The notes: generated from the sequence alone by a model not told the origin. Numbered from the stretch's first letter, positions 1 to 8,983 are shown. The stretch is 64,000 nucleotides of DNA from Saccharopolyspora gregorii (GCF_024734405.1 NZ_CP059556.1:248001-312000), one strand, 5' to 3'. Numbers and translations: made by a program.

Positions 1-125
1 TAGCGGTGGTACGGCATCGCGGAGCCGCGCTGCGGGTTCCAGGGCTGCTGGTCGGCGGGGGCCTGGCGGGAAGGCGTGCGTACCCGGCCGGCGAAGGGGG
101 CCTGGGGTTCCTGCGGCGAAGTCAT
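1..125 (-). CDS. leuA: 2-isopropylmalate synthase, N-terminal fragment
   Basis: Only the first 41 codons lie inside the window; the gene continues past position 1. The N-terminus has a Pro/Gln-rich lead followed by WNPQRGSAMPYHR, which is the characteristic start of actinobacterial LeuA, the enzyme that condenses acetyl-CoA with 2-ketoisovalerate in leucine synthesis. The ATG at 123-125 follows a GGAGA ribosome site. A Leu-rich leader peptide sits just upstream. The neighbouring ask-asd pair fits the known leuA/ask/asd arrangement of mycobacteria. Recognition rests on the N-terminus only. Confidence 0.85.
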   Translation of the reverse strand, partial: MTSPQEPQAPFAGRVRTPSRQAPADQQPWNPQRGSAMPYHR

Positions 126-185
126 CGGGTGTTCGTCTCCTGCTGCTGGTCGGATGTCAGAACCGCAGACCGGCAGGTTGCTACC

Positions 186-222
186 CCGCGACGAGGGGCC
201 GGCCTAACTGACCCCGTCGCGG
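186..222 (-). promoter_or_regulatory. Attenuator hairpin upstream of leuA
   Basis: Positions 215-222 (cgtcgcgg) pair with 186-193 (ccgcgacg), and 212-214 with the G run at 195-198, giving an 8 bp stem, a one-base bulge and 3 more bp. One arm lies inside the leader peptide just after its Leu codons, so a ribosome stalled there would block this stem. A GGCCGGCC segment at 197-204 offers alternative pairing with 168-174. No clear U-tract follows, so translational or Rho-linked control is also possible. Confidence 0.5.
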
Positions 223-248
223 CGGCGAAGCAGGAGAACGCGTGCCAC
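204..248 (-). CDS. leuA leader peptide (attenuator ORF)
   Basis: A 14-codon reading frame starting GTG reads MARVLLLRRRDGVS and stops 78 bases before the leuA ATG. It carries Val-Leu-Leu-Leu in a row (codons GTT CTC CTG CTT, minus-strand positions 239 down to 228), the pattern expected of a branched-chain amino acid attenuator. The codons after the Leu run (Arg Asp Gly) form one arm of a hairpin. The putative -10 is only a few bases upstream, so the leader may be nearly leaderless. Leader-peptide control of leuA is known in actinobacteria; the function here is inferred. Confidence 0.75.
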   Translation of the reverse strand: MARVLLLRRRDGVS

Positions 249-255
249 GTCCGCC

Positions 256-286
256 AGGTTAACCGCAACGGGTGCCCACGACGCAA
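256..286 (-). promoter_or_regulatory. Putative leuA promoter
   Basis: On the minus strand a TTGCGT (281-286) and a TAACCT (256-261) are separated by 19 bases, and the leader GTG begins 7 bases after the -10. The spacer is long for a housekeeping promoter, so this is a tentative call. Confidence 0.35.
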
Positions 287-367
287 CCCCGGCATCCCAC
301 ATGGTGGTCGGCCGCGACCGCCGGGCGGCGGAACACCGGCGCCGCCGGGCGGGGCAGACTGGGGATC

Positions 368-649
368 ATGGCTGCGAAAAAGGGGCGCTCCGGCATCGCC
401 ACCCTGATCAACGGCGCGGGCTTCCTGCTCGCCGTCATCCTGGTGCTGCACATCGTGTTCGTGCTGTTCGGACTGCCCAGCGAGAACGGGCTCGCCGACT
501 CGGTGCGCGGCGCCGCCGAACCGCTGGCCCTCTTCTTCCCGGGGCTGGTGAAGACGACCAACGCCCAGTTGCAGCTGCTCCTCGACTACGGCCTCGCGGC
601 CCTGTTCTGGGTCCTCGTCACCAGCCTCCTCGCCCGCGTCTTCGGCTGA
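368..649 (+). CDS. Small two-TM membrane protein
   Basis: A 93-residue protein beginning MAAKKGRSG, with a hydrophobic helix at about residues 12-35 and a second at about 70-90. It has no recognised domain. The segment around PLALFFPGL and the C-terminal ALFWVLVTSLLARVFG closely match the protein encoded directly downstream (733-1119), so the two are tandem paralogs, probably inner-membrane proteins of the same unknown family. No conserved polar catalytic residues are visible, and no function is assigned. Confidence 0.75.
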   Translation: MAAKKGRSGIATLINGAGFLLAVILVLHIVFVLFGLPSENGLADSVRGAAEPLALFFPGLVKTTNAQLQLLLDYGLAALFWVLVTSLLARVFG

Positions 650-732
650 CGGCCGGTGCCCGGGTCACGAGGCGGACACGGGGGCTACTGGGTGGTAGTT
701 CTGGGGAGTTGTCGCGTGTCACACTTCCGGGT

Positions 733-1119
733 ATGTCGGAGAACGTCGGTGGGGCGACCACCGGTGCGCAGGAAAGCGACCTGCCCAGCGGAGGGCGACG
801 GCGGCTGCGCCGCACCCACGACTGGGCGCAGAGCCGCGCCAAGGCCGTCGGAGCGATCGCCTCGGTGGCCCGCTGGATCGGCACGCTGATCGCGCTGGTG
901 CTCACCGTCCACGTGGTGCTCACCGTCGGCGGCGCCAACCCGGACAACGGCATCACCCGGTTCGTCGCCGACTGGTCGCAACCCCTCGCGCTCGGCTTCG
1001 CGGACCTGTTCACGCCCGAAGACCCGCAGCTGGCGGTGCTGGTGAACTTCGGCATCGCCGCGATCTTCTGGCTGGTCCTCACGTCCATCGTGGTCCGGAT
1101 CATCCGGGCGTTCGGCTGA
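733..1119 (+). CDS. Small two-TM membrane protein, paralog
   Basis: A 128-residue protein with a longer, Arg-rich cytoplasmic N-terminus (GGRRRLRRTHDWAQ) followed by two hydrophobic helices. It shares with the preceding gene a 'P(S/D)xNGI/L...PLALxF' loop and the ending AxFWLVLTSIVVRIIRAFG. The ATG at 733 lies 83 bases after the upstream stop, so the pair could be one transcript. The family is not recognised; tandem duplication is the visible feature. Confidence 0.75.
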   Translation: MSENVGGATTGAQESDLPSGGRRRLRRTHDWAQSRAKAVGAIASVARWIGTLIALVLTVHVVLTVGGANPDNGITRFVADWSQPLALGFADLFTPEDPQLAVLVNFGIAAIFWLVLTSIVVRIIRAFG

Positions 1120-1273
1120 CGGGCGATCAGCCGGCCCCGACCCGGTGATGTGATGCACCGCAACGTGTGATGCTTGCACGGAGCCGGTGGAACAGCGGCT
1201 GAGCGGCGTGACAATGCACGCACTCAACCGCTCGGCGTGGAGCGCGGATTCCCCACCAGCGAGAGGGATGTGC

Positions 1274-3163
1274 GTGACACGGACCGAAGCGCTCGCCGGA
1301 ACCACCAGGGCCACCCGCGCGCTGCTGCCCGCGTGGCTGCTCCGCATGCTGCGGCCCGCGCCGCTTCCGCTGGACTGGACGCGGATCGTCGCCGCCGCCC
1401 TCGGCATCGGCGGCCCCACCCTCGTCGGCCTCGGCGTCGGCAAGCTCGACGAAGCGGTGCTCGTGTCGCTCGGCGCGCTGTGCGCCAGCTTCTCCGACCT
1501 CACCGGCTCCTACCGGTACCGCATCCGCCGGGTCGGGCTCACCGTGCTCAGCGGCGGCTTCGGCTTCGCCGTCGGCGTCGTCGCCCCGAGCCCGCTGTGG
1601 GCGGCCGCGGTGGTCGTCGCCGTCGCGGTGCCCTCGGTGCTCGCCAGCCGGGTCAACGACCTGTGCGCCGCCGCGGGCGCCCAGATGCTCACCTTCTGCG
1701 TCGTCGCCACCGGGCACGTCACCACCGGCGTGCCGGTGGGCGAGCAGATCGGCTGGTTCGTGGCCGGGGAGGTGCTGCTGCTGGCGCTGGTCGCCGCCAC
1801 CTGGCCGTTCCGCCGGGCCGCGCCCGCGCGCGGGGCCGTCGCCCGCGTCTTCGACGCGCTGCTGAAGCTGTTCGACGCCGCGGGCACCGACGCGGCGATC
1901 AACGCGCGCCAGGAGCTCACCCGGGCGCTCAACAACGCGCACGACATCCTCGTCGGCGGTGCTTCCATCTCGCGCAGCCGCGTGCACGACCGGCTCTACG
2001 TGGTGCTCACCCGTGCCACGCCCGTCGTCGAAGCCTCCGTGGCGCTCGCGCACGCCCGCATCCGGCCCACCGACCGCACCCTCGACGCGATGCGCGCCAT
2101 CGCGCGGTGCGTGCGGGACGGCGGCACCGTGCCGCCCTACCGGCCCGCCACCTCCGGTTCGATCATGGTGCACGCGCTGGACCAGGGGCTCGCCGACCTC
2201 ATCGACTCCTGGCGCCGCGCGAAGCGAGCCGACGTCCCCGACTTTCGGGCGCGCCTCGGCACCTGGGAGCGGCTGCGGTTGTGGCGCAGCGACATCAGCA
2301 TCGGGCGCACCGGCTGGCTGCTGACGCTGCGCATGGTGCTGTGCCTCGCCGTCGCCGAAGGCATCGGGATCGCGTTGCAGTTCCAGAACTCGTACTGGAT
2401 CGCGATGACCGTGGCGCTGGTGCTCAAACCCAACTCCGGGTCCGTGTTCGCCCGCACCGTGCTGCGCGGCATCGGCTCGCTCGTCGGCGTGGTCGTCGCC
2501 GGGGCGCTGCTGCTGGCCGTGCCGCCCGGCTGGGGGCTCGCGCTCGCCACCGTGCTCGTCGCCGCGTTCGTCCCCGAAGCGCTCAGCAGGCACTACGGGC
2601 TGTTCACCATGGTCGTCACCATGATCGTGCTGCTGCAGATGCACCAGAGCGACCTGTTCGCCGACCAGCTGCCCCGGGTCCGGCTCGTCGACTCGCTGCT
2701 CGGCTGCGTGCTCGTGCTCGTCGTCGGCTACCTGATGTGGCCGCCGGGGCGCAGCCCCGCGCTCGCGGGCAGGCTCGCCGACGCCGTCGACACCGTCTCC
2801 GAGTACGTGTCGCTGTCCATGGCCGGCCGCGTGCAGGGGCGCTCCGCGCTGCGCCGCCGCACCTACCGGGAGCTGTCCGACCTGCGCACCGCGCTGCAGC
2901 AGCAGCTCATGGAACCGGCCGCGGTGGGGCGCGCCGCCGAGGTGTGGTGGCCGTCGATCATCGTGCTGGAACGGCTCGTGGACGCCGCGACGGAGCGGGC
3001 GCTGCTGATCGAACGCGGCGGGGACGACCTGCGGCTCGAACACACGCAGCGGATCGTCTCGACCCTGCGCACCGCCGCCCGGCAGCTGCGCATCCAGCCC
3101 GACGCGCCCGCGCACAACCTCCGCAACAAGCTCACCGACGTCTACACCGAAGTGGTGTCCTGA
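1274..3163 (+). CDS. FUSC-family membrane protein (aromatic acid/efflux type)
   Basis: About 629 residues. The N-terminal half and a second block at roughly residues 350-500 are each runs of hydrophobic helices, separated by a long soluble linker: the repeated architecture of FUSC/YccS/AaeB-type proteins. These are inner-membrane proteins linked to export of aromatic carboxylates or other small acids. The central segment LQFQNSYWIAMTVALVLKPNSGSVFARTV is split over the family signature (xxYWIxMTVxLVLxP). GTG 1274 was chosen because GAGAGGG lies 6 bases upstream; an ATG at 1268 is in frame but sits on that site. The substrate is unknown. Confidence 0.8.
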   Translation: MTRTEALAGTTRATRALLPAWLLRMLRPAPLPLDWTRIVAAALGIGGPTLVGLGVGKLDEAVLVSLGALCASFSDLTGSYRYRIRRVGLTVLSGGFGFAVGVVAPSPLWAAAVVVAVAVPSVLASRVNDLCAAAGAQMLTFCVVATGHVTTGVPVGEQIGWFVAGEVLLLALVAATWPFRRAAPARGAVARVFDALLKLFDAAGTDAAINARQELTRALNNAHDILVGGASISRSRVHDRLYVVLTRATPVVEASVALAHARIRPTDRTLDAMRAIARCVRDGGTVPPYRPATSGSIMVHALDQGLADLIDSWRRAKRADVPDFRARLGTWERLRLWRSDISIGRTGWLLTLRMVLCLAVAEGIGIALQFQNSYWIAMTVALVLKPNSGSVFARTVLRGIGSLVGVVVAGALLLAVPPGWGLALATVLVAAFVPEALSRHYGLFTMVVTMIVLLQMHQSDLFADQLPRVRLVDSLLGCVLVLVVGYLMWPPGRSPALAGRLADAVDTVSEYVSLSMAGRVQGRSALRRRTYRELSDLRTALQQQLMEPAAVGRAAEVWWPSIIVLERLVDAATERALLIERGGDDLRLEHTQRIVSTLRTAARQLRIQPDAPAHNLRNKLTDVYTEVVS

Positions 3164-3172
3164 CCGGACGGA

Positions 3173-4312
3173 TCAGCGGCGCTGGGCGAGTTCCGCCAGG
3201 ACCGCTCCGAAGTGGTCGGCCGCCTCCTGGACGTCCGCGTAGCGCAACCACGTCGGGGCGAAGCCGAAGCGCAGCCGGCCCGGCCCGGCCAGGTCCACGA
3301 CCACCCCGCGGGACGACAGCTCCTGCGCCACGTCGTGCGCGCGCCGGTGCATCACGCACACGTGCGCGCCGCGCCCCGCGCCGGACACCGGCACCGGTGC
3401 CACTGCCACCGGCAGGTCCCGCAGGCAGCGCACGAAGAACTCGGCCAGCCCGGTCGACTTCGCGGCCAGCGACCCGGGGTCCGCCCCGGACAGCGCGGCC
3501 AGCCCGGCCCGCAGCTCGGTGATCGAGAACGTCGGCGGCATCGCCCCGAACCCGCCGCGGCCGGGCGCCACCTCGGCGAGCTCCGCGCGCCGCCGCTGCG
3601 CGACGAACGAGAAGCCGGGCGCCCCGGAGCCCCCGCCGAGGTACCGGTATCCGCAGCCGACGGCGAAATCCGCGGCCCAGCCGCGCAGGTCCACCCGCAC
3701 CGCGCCCGCGGAATGGCTCAGGTCCCACAGCGACAGCGCACCGCGCCGGTGCGCCAGGGCGGTCAGCTCCGCCGCATCGCGCACCTCCCCGGACAGCGGG
3801 TCGACGTGCGAGAGCGCGACCACCGCCACCTGGTCGTCGAGCTGCGCGGGCAGCTCGGCCGGATCGTCCACGAAGCGCAGCTCGCACCCGGCGGAATCGG
3901 CGGCCGAGCGGGCCAAGTAGTGGTCCGCGGCGAAGTCGTGCCGCCCCACCGCCAGCACCCGCCGCCCGGGCCGCAGCGCCGCCGCCGCGCGCAGCGCGTT
4001 GAACAGGTTCATCGACGCCGAATCGGCGACCACGACTTCCGCGGGCAGCGCTCCGATCAGCGGCGCCAGCTCGGCCGCCGCGAGCCGGGCCTGCCGGTGC
4101 AGCCCCGCGTCGATCTGCGGTTCGGGGGCGCGGAGCTCCCGCCGGTTCTCGACGAACTCGCGAAGCCGGGCCGAGGTGGCGCGCGGCCGCGGCCCGCCGC
4201 TGGTGCCGTCGAGCCGGATCACCCCCGCGGGCAGGGCGTAGCGGGCGCGCAGCGCGGCGAGCTCGTCGGCGCGGTCCAGCGCCTCCGCGGCCGCTCTCGG
4301 GCTCGTCCACAC
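3173..4312 (-). CDS. Kynureninase-like PLP-fold protein lacking the PLP lysine
   Basis: A 379-residue class V aminotransferase-fold protein with kynureninase landmarks in order: LDGTSGGP (about 34-41, usually LDGNSLGP), VVADSASMNLF (94-104), LWDLSHSAGAVRVDL (about 195-209), the YRYL segment at 222-225, and a C-terminal RFGFAPTWLRYADV. In kynureninase the cofactor lysine lies in a GCxYKYLNGGPG motif. Here the codon is CGG, so residue 223 is Arg and no internal aldimine can form there. GTG start at 4310-4312. Either a non-catalytic homolog or a divergent enzyme; kynureninase activity should not be assumed from the fold. Confidence 0.8.
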   Translation of the reverse strand: MWTSPRAAAEALDRADELAALRARYALPAGVIRLDGTSGGPRPRATSARLREFVENRRELRAPEPQIDAGLHRQARLAAAELAPLIGALPAEVVVADSASMNLFNALRAAAALRPGRRVLAVGRHDFAADHYLARSAADSAGCELRFVDDPAELPAQLDDQVAVVALSHVDPLSGEVRDAAELTALAHRRGALSLWDLSHSAGAVRVDLRGWAADFAVGCGYRYLGGGSGAPGFSFVAQRRRAELAEVAPGRGGFGAMPPTFSITELRAGLAALSGADPGSLAAKSTGLAEFFVRCLRDLPVAVAPVPVSGAGRGAHVCVMHRRAHDVAQELSSRGVVVDLAGPGRLRFGFAPTWLRYADVQEAADHFGAVLAELAQRR

Positions 4313-4430
4313 GAGTGAGAGTCATACCCCACCGATCTACCGCGCGTCACTGCCCGGACCGTTCTGCTCCCCCGATCCGGGCCGGTCGGGGGACGTCGCG
4401 GGCCTGCGAAAACAGACCGGGGCGCCGGAT

Positions 4431-5045
4431 TCAGAACAGCGGTTCGCCCCACCGCTCGGTGAACACCAGGTCCGCCAGCGCCTTGCGGGAGCGCGGTGCG
4501 GCCTCCTTCTCCCGGAGCCGGTCCGGCATGCCGTCGGCGGAGCCGAGCCTGCCGACCGCGATCGCCACGACCGGCTCGAAGCCGTCCGGCACCGCGAACT
4601 CGGCGCGCACCGCGTCCCGGTCGAACCCGGCCATCTGGTGGGCGACCAGGCCCTCCGCGACGGCCTGCAGCACCAGGTTCTGCGCCGCGAGCGCCACCCC
4701 GTACTCGCCGTAGGGCAGCGGTTCCCCCTCGTCGTCGGTGGTCCGCGCGAGCCCGACGACCAGCGCGGCCGCCGCCGCGGCCCACCCCTTGTTGCCGCGG
4801 GAGAGCGTGCCGTGGATGCGGTCGAACACCGGCTCGCCGCGGCGCCCGGCGAGGAACCGGGCGGGCTGCGTGTTGCCCCAGGACGGCGCCCAGCGGGCCG
4901 CCTCGAACAGCGCGCGGAGCTCCCCGTCGCCGAGCTCCGCCGCCGGGTCCAGCGCCCGCGGGCTCCACCGCGCCGCGAGCAGCGGGTGCAGCGGCGCCGA
5001 CGAGTCGGCCGCCTTGCCGTCCGGGATCTCGAACACCTCGGTCAC
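4431..5045 (-). CDS. Nitroreductase-family flavoprotein
   Basis: A 204-residue protein with the FMN-binding nitroreductase opening HPLLAARWSPRALD, followed by ARWAPSWGNTQPARF (family signature AxxApSxxNxQPwrf) and a central AAQNLVLQAVAEGLVAHQMAG segment. The family uses FMN and NAD(P)H to reduce nitro compounds, quinones or similar electrophiles in the cytoplasm. It starts 20 bases after the mannosyltransferase in the same direction is read backwards (5065), so the two may be co-transcribed, but no functional link is evident. The substrate is unknown. Confidence 0.85.
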   Translation of the reverse strand: MTEVFEIPDGKAADSSAPLHPLLAARWSPRALDPAAELGDGELRALFEAARWAPSWGNTQPARFLAGRRGEPVFDRIHGTLSRGNKGWAAAAAALVVGLARTTDDEGEPLPYGEYGVALAAQNLVLQAVAEGLVAHQMAGFDRDAVRAEFAVPDGFEPVVAIAVGRLGSADGMPDRLREKEAAPRSRKALADLVFTERWGEPLF

Positions 5046-5064
5046 TCCGGCCTCCTGTTCACCG

Positions 5065-6306
5065 TCAGATCGCGTACGACCACGCCGTCAGCGCGTACGC
5101 CCCGAACCAGGCGCCGAAGCACACGATCAGCACCGTCGAGCACACGGCGGTCGTCGTGCGCCGGTTCGCCAACCCGATCGCCACCGGGATCAGCAGCGGG
5201 AACGCGGGCAGCAGCAGCCGCACCTTCGAGTACATCAGCCCGTCCGAGCCGAGGTCCATCGCCAGCACCGCGAACGCGAACAGCACCAGCGGCCACGGCA
5301 TCCGCGCCCGCACGCACAGCACCAGCAGCACCAGCGCGGCGAGCACGATCCACACCGTGAACGTCTCCAGCACGGACTTGTTCTCGGACAGCGTTTCGAG
5401 CATGAACTTCCCGGTCGCGACCCCGCCGTCGAACGCGGAGGACCAGCCGCGCTGCTGCAGCGCGAAGTAGCCGCCGAGCTCCCCGGTCTGCACCGCGACC
5501 CACCCCACGTACAGCACCATGCCCGCGGGCGCGAGCACCGCGCCGAGCAGCGGCCGCCACCCGTCCTCGCGCCGGAACAGCGCGACGAGCGCGGCGAGCC
5601 CCACGACGCCGATCAACGCCGCCGCGGTCGGCCGCACCAGCCCGGAGGCCGCGCAGCACAGCCCGGCGAGCGCCCAGTTCCGCTCCAGCACCCCCACCAG
5701 CGCCCACACCGCCAGCGCGCAGAACAGCGCCTCCGAGTAGGCCATGGACAGCGTCACCGACATCGGCGAGGCCGCGAACAGCGCCACCAGGAACAGCCCC
5801 GCTCCGCGGGTGCCGCCGACGGAGCGCCCGATCCGGGCCAGGCCGTAGGCGGCGACGATCCCGGCGATCAGGCTCACCGTCGTGGCGGCCCCGTCCAGCC
5901 CGAAGCCGGGGAACGAGCGCACCAGCCGCACCAGCACCGGGTAGCCGGGGAAGAACGCCAGCGGCGTCTCCGGGGACCGGTGGCCGTAGCCGTCGACCAT
6001 GCTGTCCGAGACGCCGCCGTAGCCGTGCGCGGCGATCTCCAGGTACCACTCGCCGTCCCAGGCGCGCAGGTTGTCGCGGAGGGTCTCGTCGTTGGCCGCC
6101 GACAGCCAGCTGAGCACCAGCAGGCCGAACAGCCGGATTGCGAGGTAAACCACACCGGGTGCCAGGAAGGCCCACCGGGCGCCGAGGTCCGCGGCCCCGT
6201 CGCGGGCCCGTTCCCACCACCGCTGGGCGGGACGTTCTCGCTGGTCGTGGATGCTCTCGGCGGGCTGGGGATGTCGTGGCCCGACCGCCTCCGGAGTGGT
6301 GGACAA
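5065..6306 (-). CDS. PIG-V-like mannosyltransferase, multi-pass membrane
   Basis: A 413-residue protein with about ten hydrophobic helices. Family marks of PIG-V/GPI mannosyltransferase 2-type (GT-C) enzymes are visible: RAWDGEWYLEIA near residue 80, FFPGYPVLVRL near 118, and AYSEALFCALAVWAL near 190. Actinobacterial members use polyprenyl-phosphate sugars on the outer face of the membrane; the acceptor here is unknown. The start is TTG at 6304-6306, preceded by a strong GGAGGAG site, which decides it over downstream candidates. Divergent from ask. Confidence 0.75.
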   Translation of the reverse strand: MSTTPEAVGPRHPQPAESIHDQRERPAQRWWERARDGAADLGARWAFLAPGVVYLAIRLFGLLVLSWLSAANDETLRDNLRAWDGEWYLEIAAHGYGGVSDSMVDGYGHRSPETPLAFFPGYPVLVRLVRSFPGFGLDGAATTVSLIAGIVAAYGLARIGRSVGGTRGAGLFLVALFAASPMSVTLSMAYSEALFCALAVWALVGVLERNWALAGLCCAASGLVRPTAAALIGVVGLAALVALFRREDGWRPLLGAVLAPAGMVLYVGWVAVQTGELGGYFALQQRGWSSAFDGGVATGKFMLETLSENKSVLETFTVWIVLAALVLLVLCVRARMPWPLVLFAFAVLAMDLGSDGLMYSKVRLLLPAFPLLIPVAIGLANRRTTTAVCSTVLIVCFGAWFGAYALTAWSYAI

Positions 6307-6613
6307 CCCGCTCCTCCGCCCTTGTCGACAAACCGGCCTGACAGGTTAGTCGTCAGTCACGGCTATGGGTCTGGGCGGTAACGGTTCGGTAGGCTGGCGC
6401 AGCAGCGGAGCGACCAGTCACGGGCCGCTCGACCTGCCGGGTCGAAGCTGCTTCTCGCTGGTCGCGGGGCTCCCCGGTGCGCCGACTAACTCGGTGTGGC
6501 CGCGCTGGTGCTCTTCGTCCACCGGCGTCAGTGCGGGACCACTCCCGCACCCGGGACGACCGCTTCCTCCGGGCACCCATACCCGAGGAACGGCGCGAGG
6601 AGGTTAGTTTCAC
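6307..6613. promoter_or_regulatory. Divergent intergenic region mannosyltransferase / ask
   Basis: A 307-base region with no credible gene. It must hold the promoters of both flanking genes, but no clear -35/-10 pair stands out. A perfect 7 bp inverted repeat (6531-6537 GTGCGGG, 6544-6550 CCCGCAC) lies in the ask leader and could form a small hairpin. GAGGAGG at about 6597-6603 is the ask ribosome site. No lysine riboswitch consensus was recognised. Confidence 0.5.
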
Positions 6614-7879
6614 GTGGCGCTCGTCGTCCAGAAGTACGGCGGTTCCTCGCTGGAAAGTGCCGACCGGATCAAAAAGGTCGCCGAACGCATCGTGGAGACC
6701 CGCAAGGCGGGCAATGACGTCGTGGTCGTGTGCTCGGCGATGGGCGACACCACCGACGAGATGCTCGACCTGGCGCAGCAGGTGAACCCGTCCCCGCCCG
6801 AGCGGGAGCTGGACATGCTGCTGACCGCGGGGGAGCGGATCTCGAACGCGCTCGTCGCGATGGCGGTGGAGGCGCTCGGCGAGCAGGCCCGGTCGTTCTC
6901 CGGCTCGCAGGCCGGGGTGATCACCACTTCGGCGCACCAGAACGCGCGGATCATCGATGTGACCCCGGGCCGGGTGCAGGAGGCGCTCGCCGAGGGGCAG
7001 GTGGTGCTCGTCGCCGGTTTCCAAGGCGTCGCGCAGGACACCAAGGACATCACCACGCTCGGCCGGGGCGGCTCGGACACCACCGCGGTGGCGGTGGCGG
7101 CGGCCATGAACGCCGACGTGTGCGAGATCTACACCGACGTCGACGGCGTGTACACCGCAGACCCGCGGATCGTGCCGAACGCGAAGCACCTGGAGCGCGT
7201 CACCTACGAGGAGATGCTGGAGATGGCCGCGACCGGCGCGAAGGTGCTGCACCTGCGCGCGGTCGAGTACGCCCGCCGCTACGGCGTCCCGCTGCACGTC
7301 CGCTCGTCGTACTCACCCAAGCCCGGAACGATCGTGTCCGGCTCAGTGGAGGACCTTTCCGTGGAACAGGCGATGATCACCGGCGTCGCGCACGACCGGT
7401 CGGAGGCCAAGGTCACCGTGCGCGGTGTGCCGGACAACCGAGGCGTGGCGGGCAAGATCTTCCGCGTGGTCGCGGACGCCGAGGTCGACATCGACATGGT
7501 GTTGCAGAACGTCTCGGGCAGCAGCTCCGGGCGCACCGACATCACGTTCACCGTGGCCAGGGACAACGGTTCGGAGGCCGTCGCCGAGCTGGAGAAGATC
7601 AAGGACGAGGTCGGGTTCGAGGAGGTCGTCTACGACGACCACGTGGGCAAGGTCTCGCTGGTCGGCGCGGGGATGCGCTCGCACCCCGGGGTGACGGCCA
7701 CGTTCTGCGAGGCGCTGTCCAACGCCGGCGTCAACATCGAGATCATCAACACCTCGGAGATCCGGATCTCGGTCCTGATCCGGGACACCCAGCTGGACGA
7801 CGCGGTGCGCGCGCTGCACGGCGCCTTCGAGCTCGGTGGCGAGGAAGAGGCCGTGGTGTACGCGGGGAGTGGTATCTGA
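6614..7879 (+). CDS. ask: Aspartate kinase (alpha subunit; beta from internal start)
   Basis: A 421-residue enzyme that phosphorylates aspartate to commit it to lysine, threonine, methionine and diaminopimelate synthesis. The N-terminus [17 protein letters not shown] is the kinase KFGGTS motif; [29 protein letters not shown] is split across the substrate site; two ACT regulatory domains occupy about residues 265-421. The start is GTG with GAGGAGG upstream. An internal GTG at 7361 (codon 250) is preceded by GGAGG, matching the separately translated beta subunit known in Corynebacterium lysC. It overlaps asd by one base, indicating an operon and translational coupling. Confidence 0.97.
   Translation: MALVVQKYGGSSLESADRIKKVAERIVETRKAGNDVVVVCSAMGDTTDEMLDLAQQVNPSPPERELDMLLTAGERISNALVAMAVEALGEQARSFSGSQAGVITTSAHQNARIIDVTPGRVQEALAEGQVVLVAGFQGVAQDTKDITTLGRGGSDTTAVAVAAAMNADVCEIYTDVDGVYTADPRIVPNAKHLERVTYEEMLEMAATGAKVLHLRAVEYARRYGVPLHVRSSYSPKPGTIVSGSVEDLSVEQAMITGVAHDRSEAKVTVRGVPDNRGVAGKIFRVVADAEVDIDMVLQNVSGSSSGRTDITFTVARDNGSEAVAELEKIKDEVGFEEVVYDDHVGKVSLVGAGMRSHPGVTATFCEALSNAGVNIEIINTSEIRISVLIRDTQLDDAVRALHGAFELGGEEEAVVYAGSGI
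7361..7879 (+). CDS. Aspartate kinase beta subunit (internal in-frame start)
   Basis: Within ask, GTG at 7361 opens a 172-residue product beginning [19 protein letters not shown] and containing only the two ACT domains. A GGAGG at 7348-7352 lies 8 bases upstream. In corynebacteria and relatives the same arrangement makes an alpha2beta2 enzyme under concerted Lys/Thr inhibition. The site is seen in the sequence; its use is inferred from the family. Confidence 0.7.
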   Translation: MEQAMITGVAHDRSEAKVTVRGVPDNRGVAGKIFRVVADAEVDIDMVLQNVSGSSSGRTDITFTVARDNGSEAVAELEKIKDEVGFEEVVYDDHVGKVSLVGAGMRSHPGVTATFCEALSNAGVNIEIINTSEIRISVLIRDTQLDDAVRALHGAFELGGEEEAVVYAGSGI

Positions 7880-8931
7880 TGGCACCCACCGTCGCGATCG
7901 TCGGCGCCACCGGTGCCGTCGGCACCGTCATGATCGACATCATCGACCACCGCGAATCCGTGCCGTGGGGCGAGATCCGGCTGATCGCCTCCGCGCGCTC
8001 CGCGGGCAAGAAGATCACCGTGCGCGGCCAGGAGCTGACCGTGGTGGAGCTCGCCCCGGAGGCGTTCGACGGCGTGGACATCGCGCTGTTCGACGTGCCG
8101 GACGAGATCTCCGAGCGGTGGGCGCCGATCGCCGCCGAGCGCGGTGCGATCGCCGTCGACAACTCCGGGGCGTTCCGGCTGGACCCCGAGGTCCCGCTGG
8201 TGGTGCCGGAGGTCAACCCGGAGCAGGTGCACCAGCGCCCGCGCGGCATCATCGCCAACCCGAACTGCACGACGCTGTCCATGATGGCCGCGCTCGGTGC
8301 GCTGCACCGCGAGTTCGGGCTCAAGGAACTGGTGGTGTCCTCCTACCAGGCCGCGTCCGGCGCGGGCCAGGAAGGCATCGACCGGCTGCACGCCGAGATC
8401 GCGGCGCTGGCCGGCAAGCAGGTCGGGGAGCGCGCCGGGGACGTCGCCGAGGCGCTGGCCGCGGCCGGGCTCCCGGCGGAGACGCCGTTCAAGGCGCCGC
8501 TGGCGCTGAACGTGGTGCCGTGGGCGGGTTCCCGCAAGGACGACGGCTGGACCTCCGAGGAACTGAAGGTCCGCAACGAGTCCCGCAAGATCCTCGGCAT
8601 CCCGGACCTGAAGGTCTCCGCGACCTGCGTGCGCGTCCCCGTCGTCACCACGCACTCGCTCGCGGTGCACGCCGTGTTCGAGCGCGAGGTCTCCGTCGCC
8701 GAAGCGCACCGCGTGTTCGAGGCGCAGCCGACGATCGTGCTGCAGGACGACCCGGAGGAGCTGGAGTTCCCGACCCCGGCGGCCGTGGTCGGCGCCGACC
8801 CGACCTACGTGGGCCGGGTGCGGCAGTCGCTGGACTTCAGCAACTCGCTGGACTTCTTCGTGTGCGGGGACAACCTGCGCAAGGGGGCCGCGCTGAACAC
8901 CTACGAGATCGCCGAGACGCTGGTGAAGTGA
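7879..8931 (+). CDS. asd: Aspartate-semialdehyde dehydrogenase
   Basis: A 350-residue NADPH-dependent enzyme that converts aspartyl phosphate to aspartate semialdehyde. The N-terminal Rossmann motif [15 protein letters not shown] is at residues 5-19, the catalytic Cys is at 130 in [11 protein letters not shown], and [13 protein letters not shown] follows. Its ATG overlaps the ask stop (TGATG), so the two genes form one translationally coupled operon that ends at the hairpin at 8950-8983. Full length for the family. Confidence 0.97.
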   Translation: MAPTVAIVGATGAVGTVMIDIIDHRESVPWGEIRLIASARSAGKKITVRGQELTVVELAPEAFDGVDIALFDVPDEISERWAPIAAERGAIAVDNSGAFRLDPEVPLVVPEVNPEQVHQRPRGIIANPNCTTLSMMAALGALHREFGLKELVVSSYQAASGAGQEGIDRLHAEIAALAGKQVGERAGDVAEALAAAGLPAETPFKAPLALNVVPWAGSRKDDGWTSEELKVRNESRKILGIPDLKVSATCVRVPVVTTHSLAVHAVFEREVSVAEAHRVFEAQPTIVLQDDPEELEFPTPAAVVGADPTYVGRVRQSLDFSNSLDFFVCGDNLRKGAALNTYEIAETLVK

Positions 8932-8949
8932 TCTCGCGGACTCGCTGAC

Positions 8950-8983
8950 GGGCGCCTTCCTCCTGGTCGGGAGGGAGGCGCCC
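8950..8983 (+). terminator. Terminator after ask-asd
   Basis: GGGCGCCTTCCTCC and GGAGGGAGGCGCCC form a 14 bp stem with a single wobble pair and a short loop, followed by TTCT. It lies 18 bases after the asd stop. Confidence 0.85.

Noticed and set aside
6-407. Plus-strand frame over leuA start and leader
   Set aside because: Antisense to leuA and its leader; no start context and no family resemblance.
1187-1273. Upstream ATG starts for the FUSC gene
   Set aside because: No ribosome site; the added residues are not hydrophobic and GTG 1274 has GAGAGGG at proper spacing.
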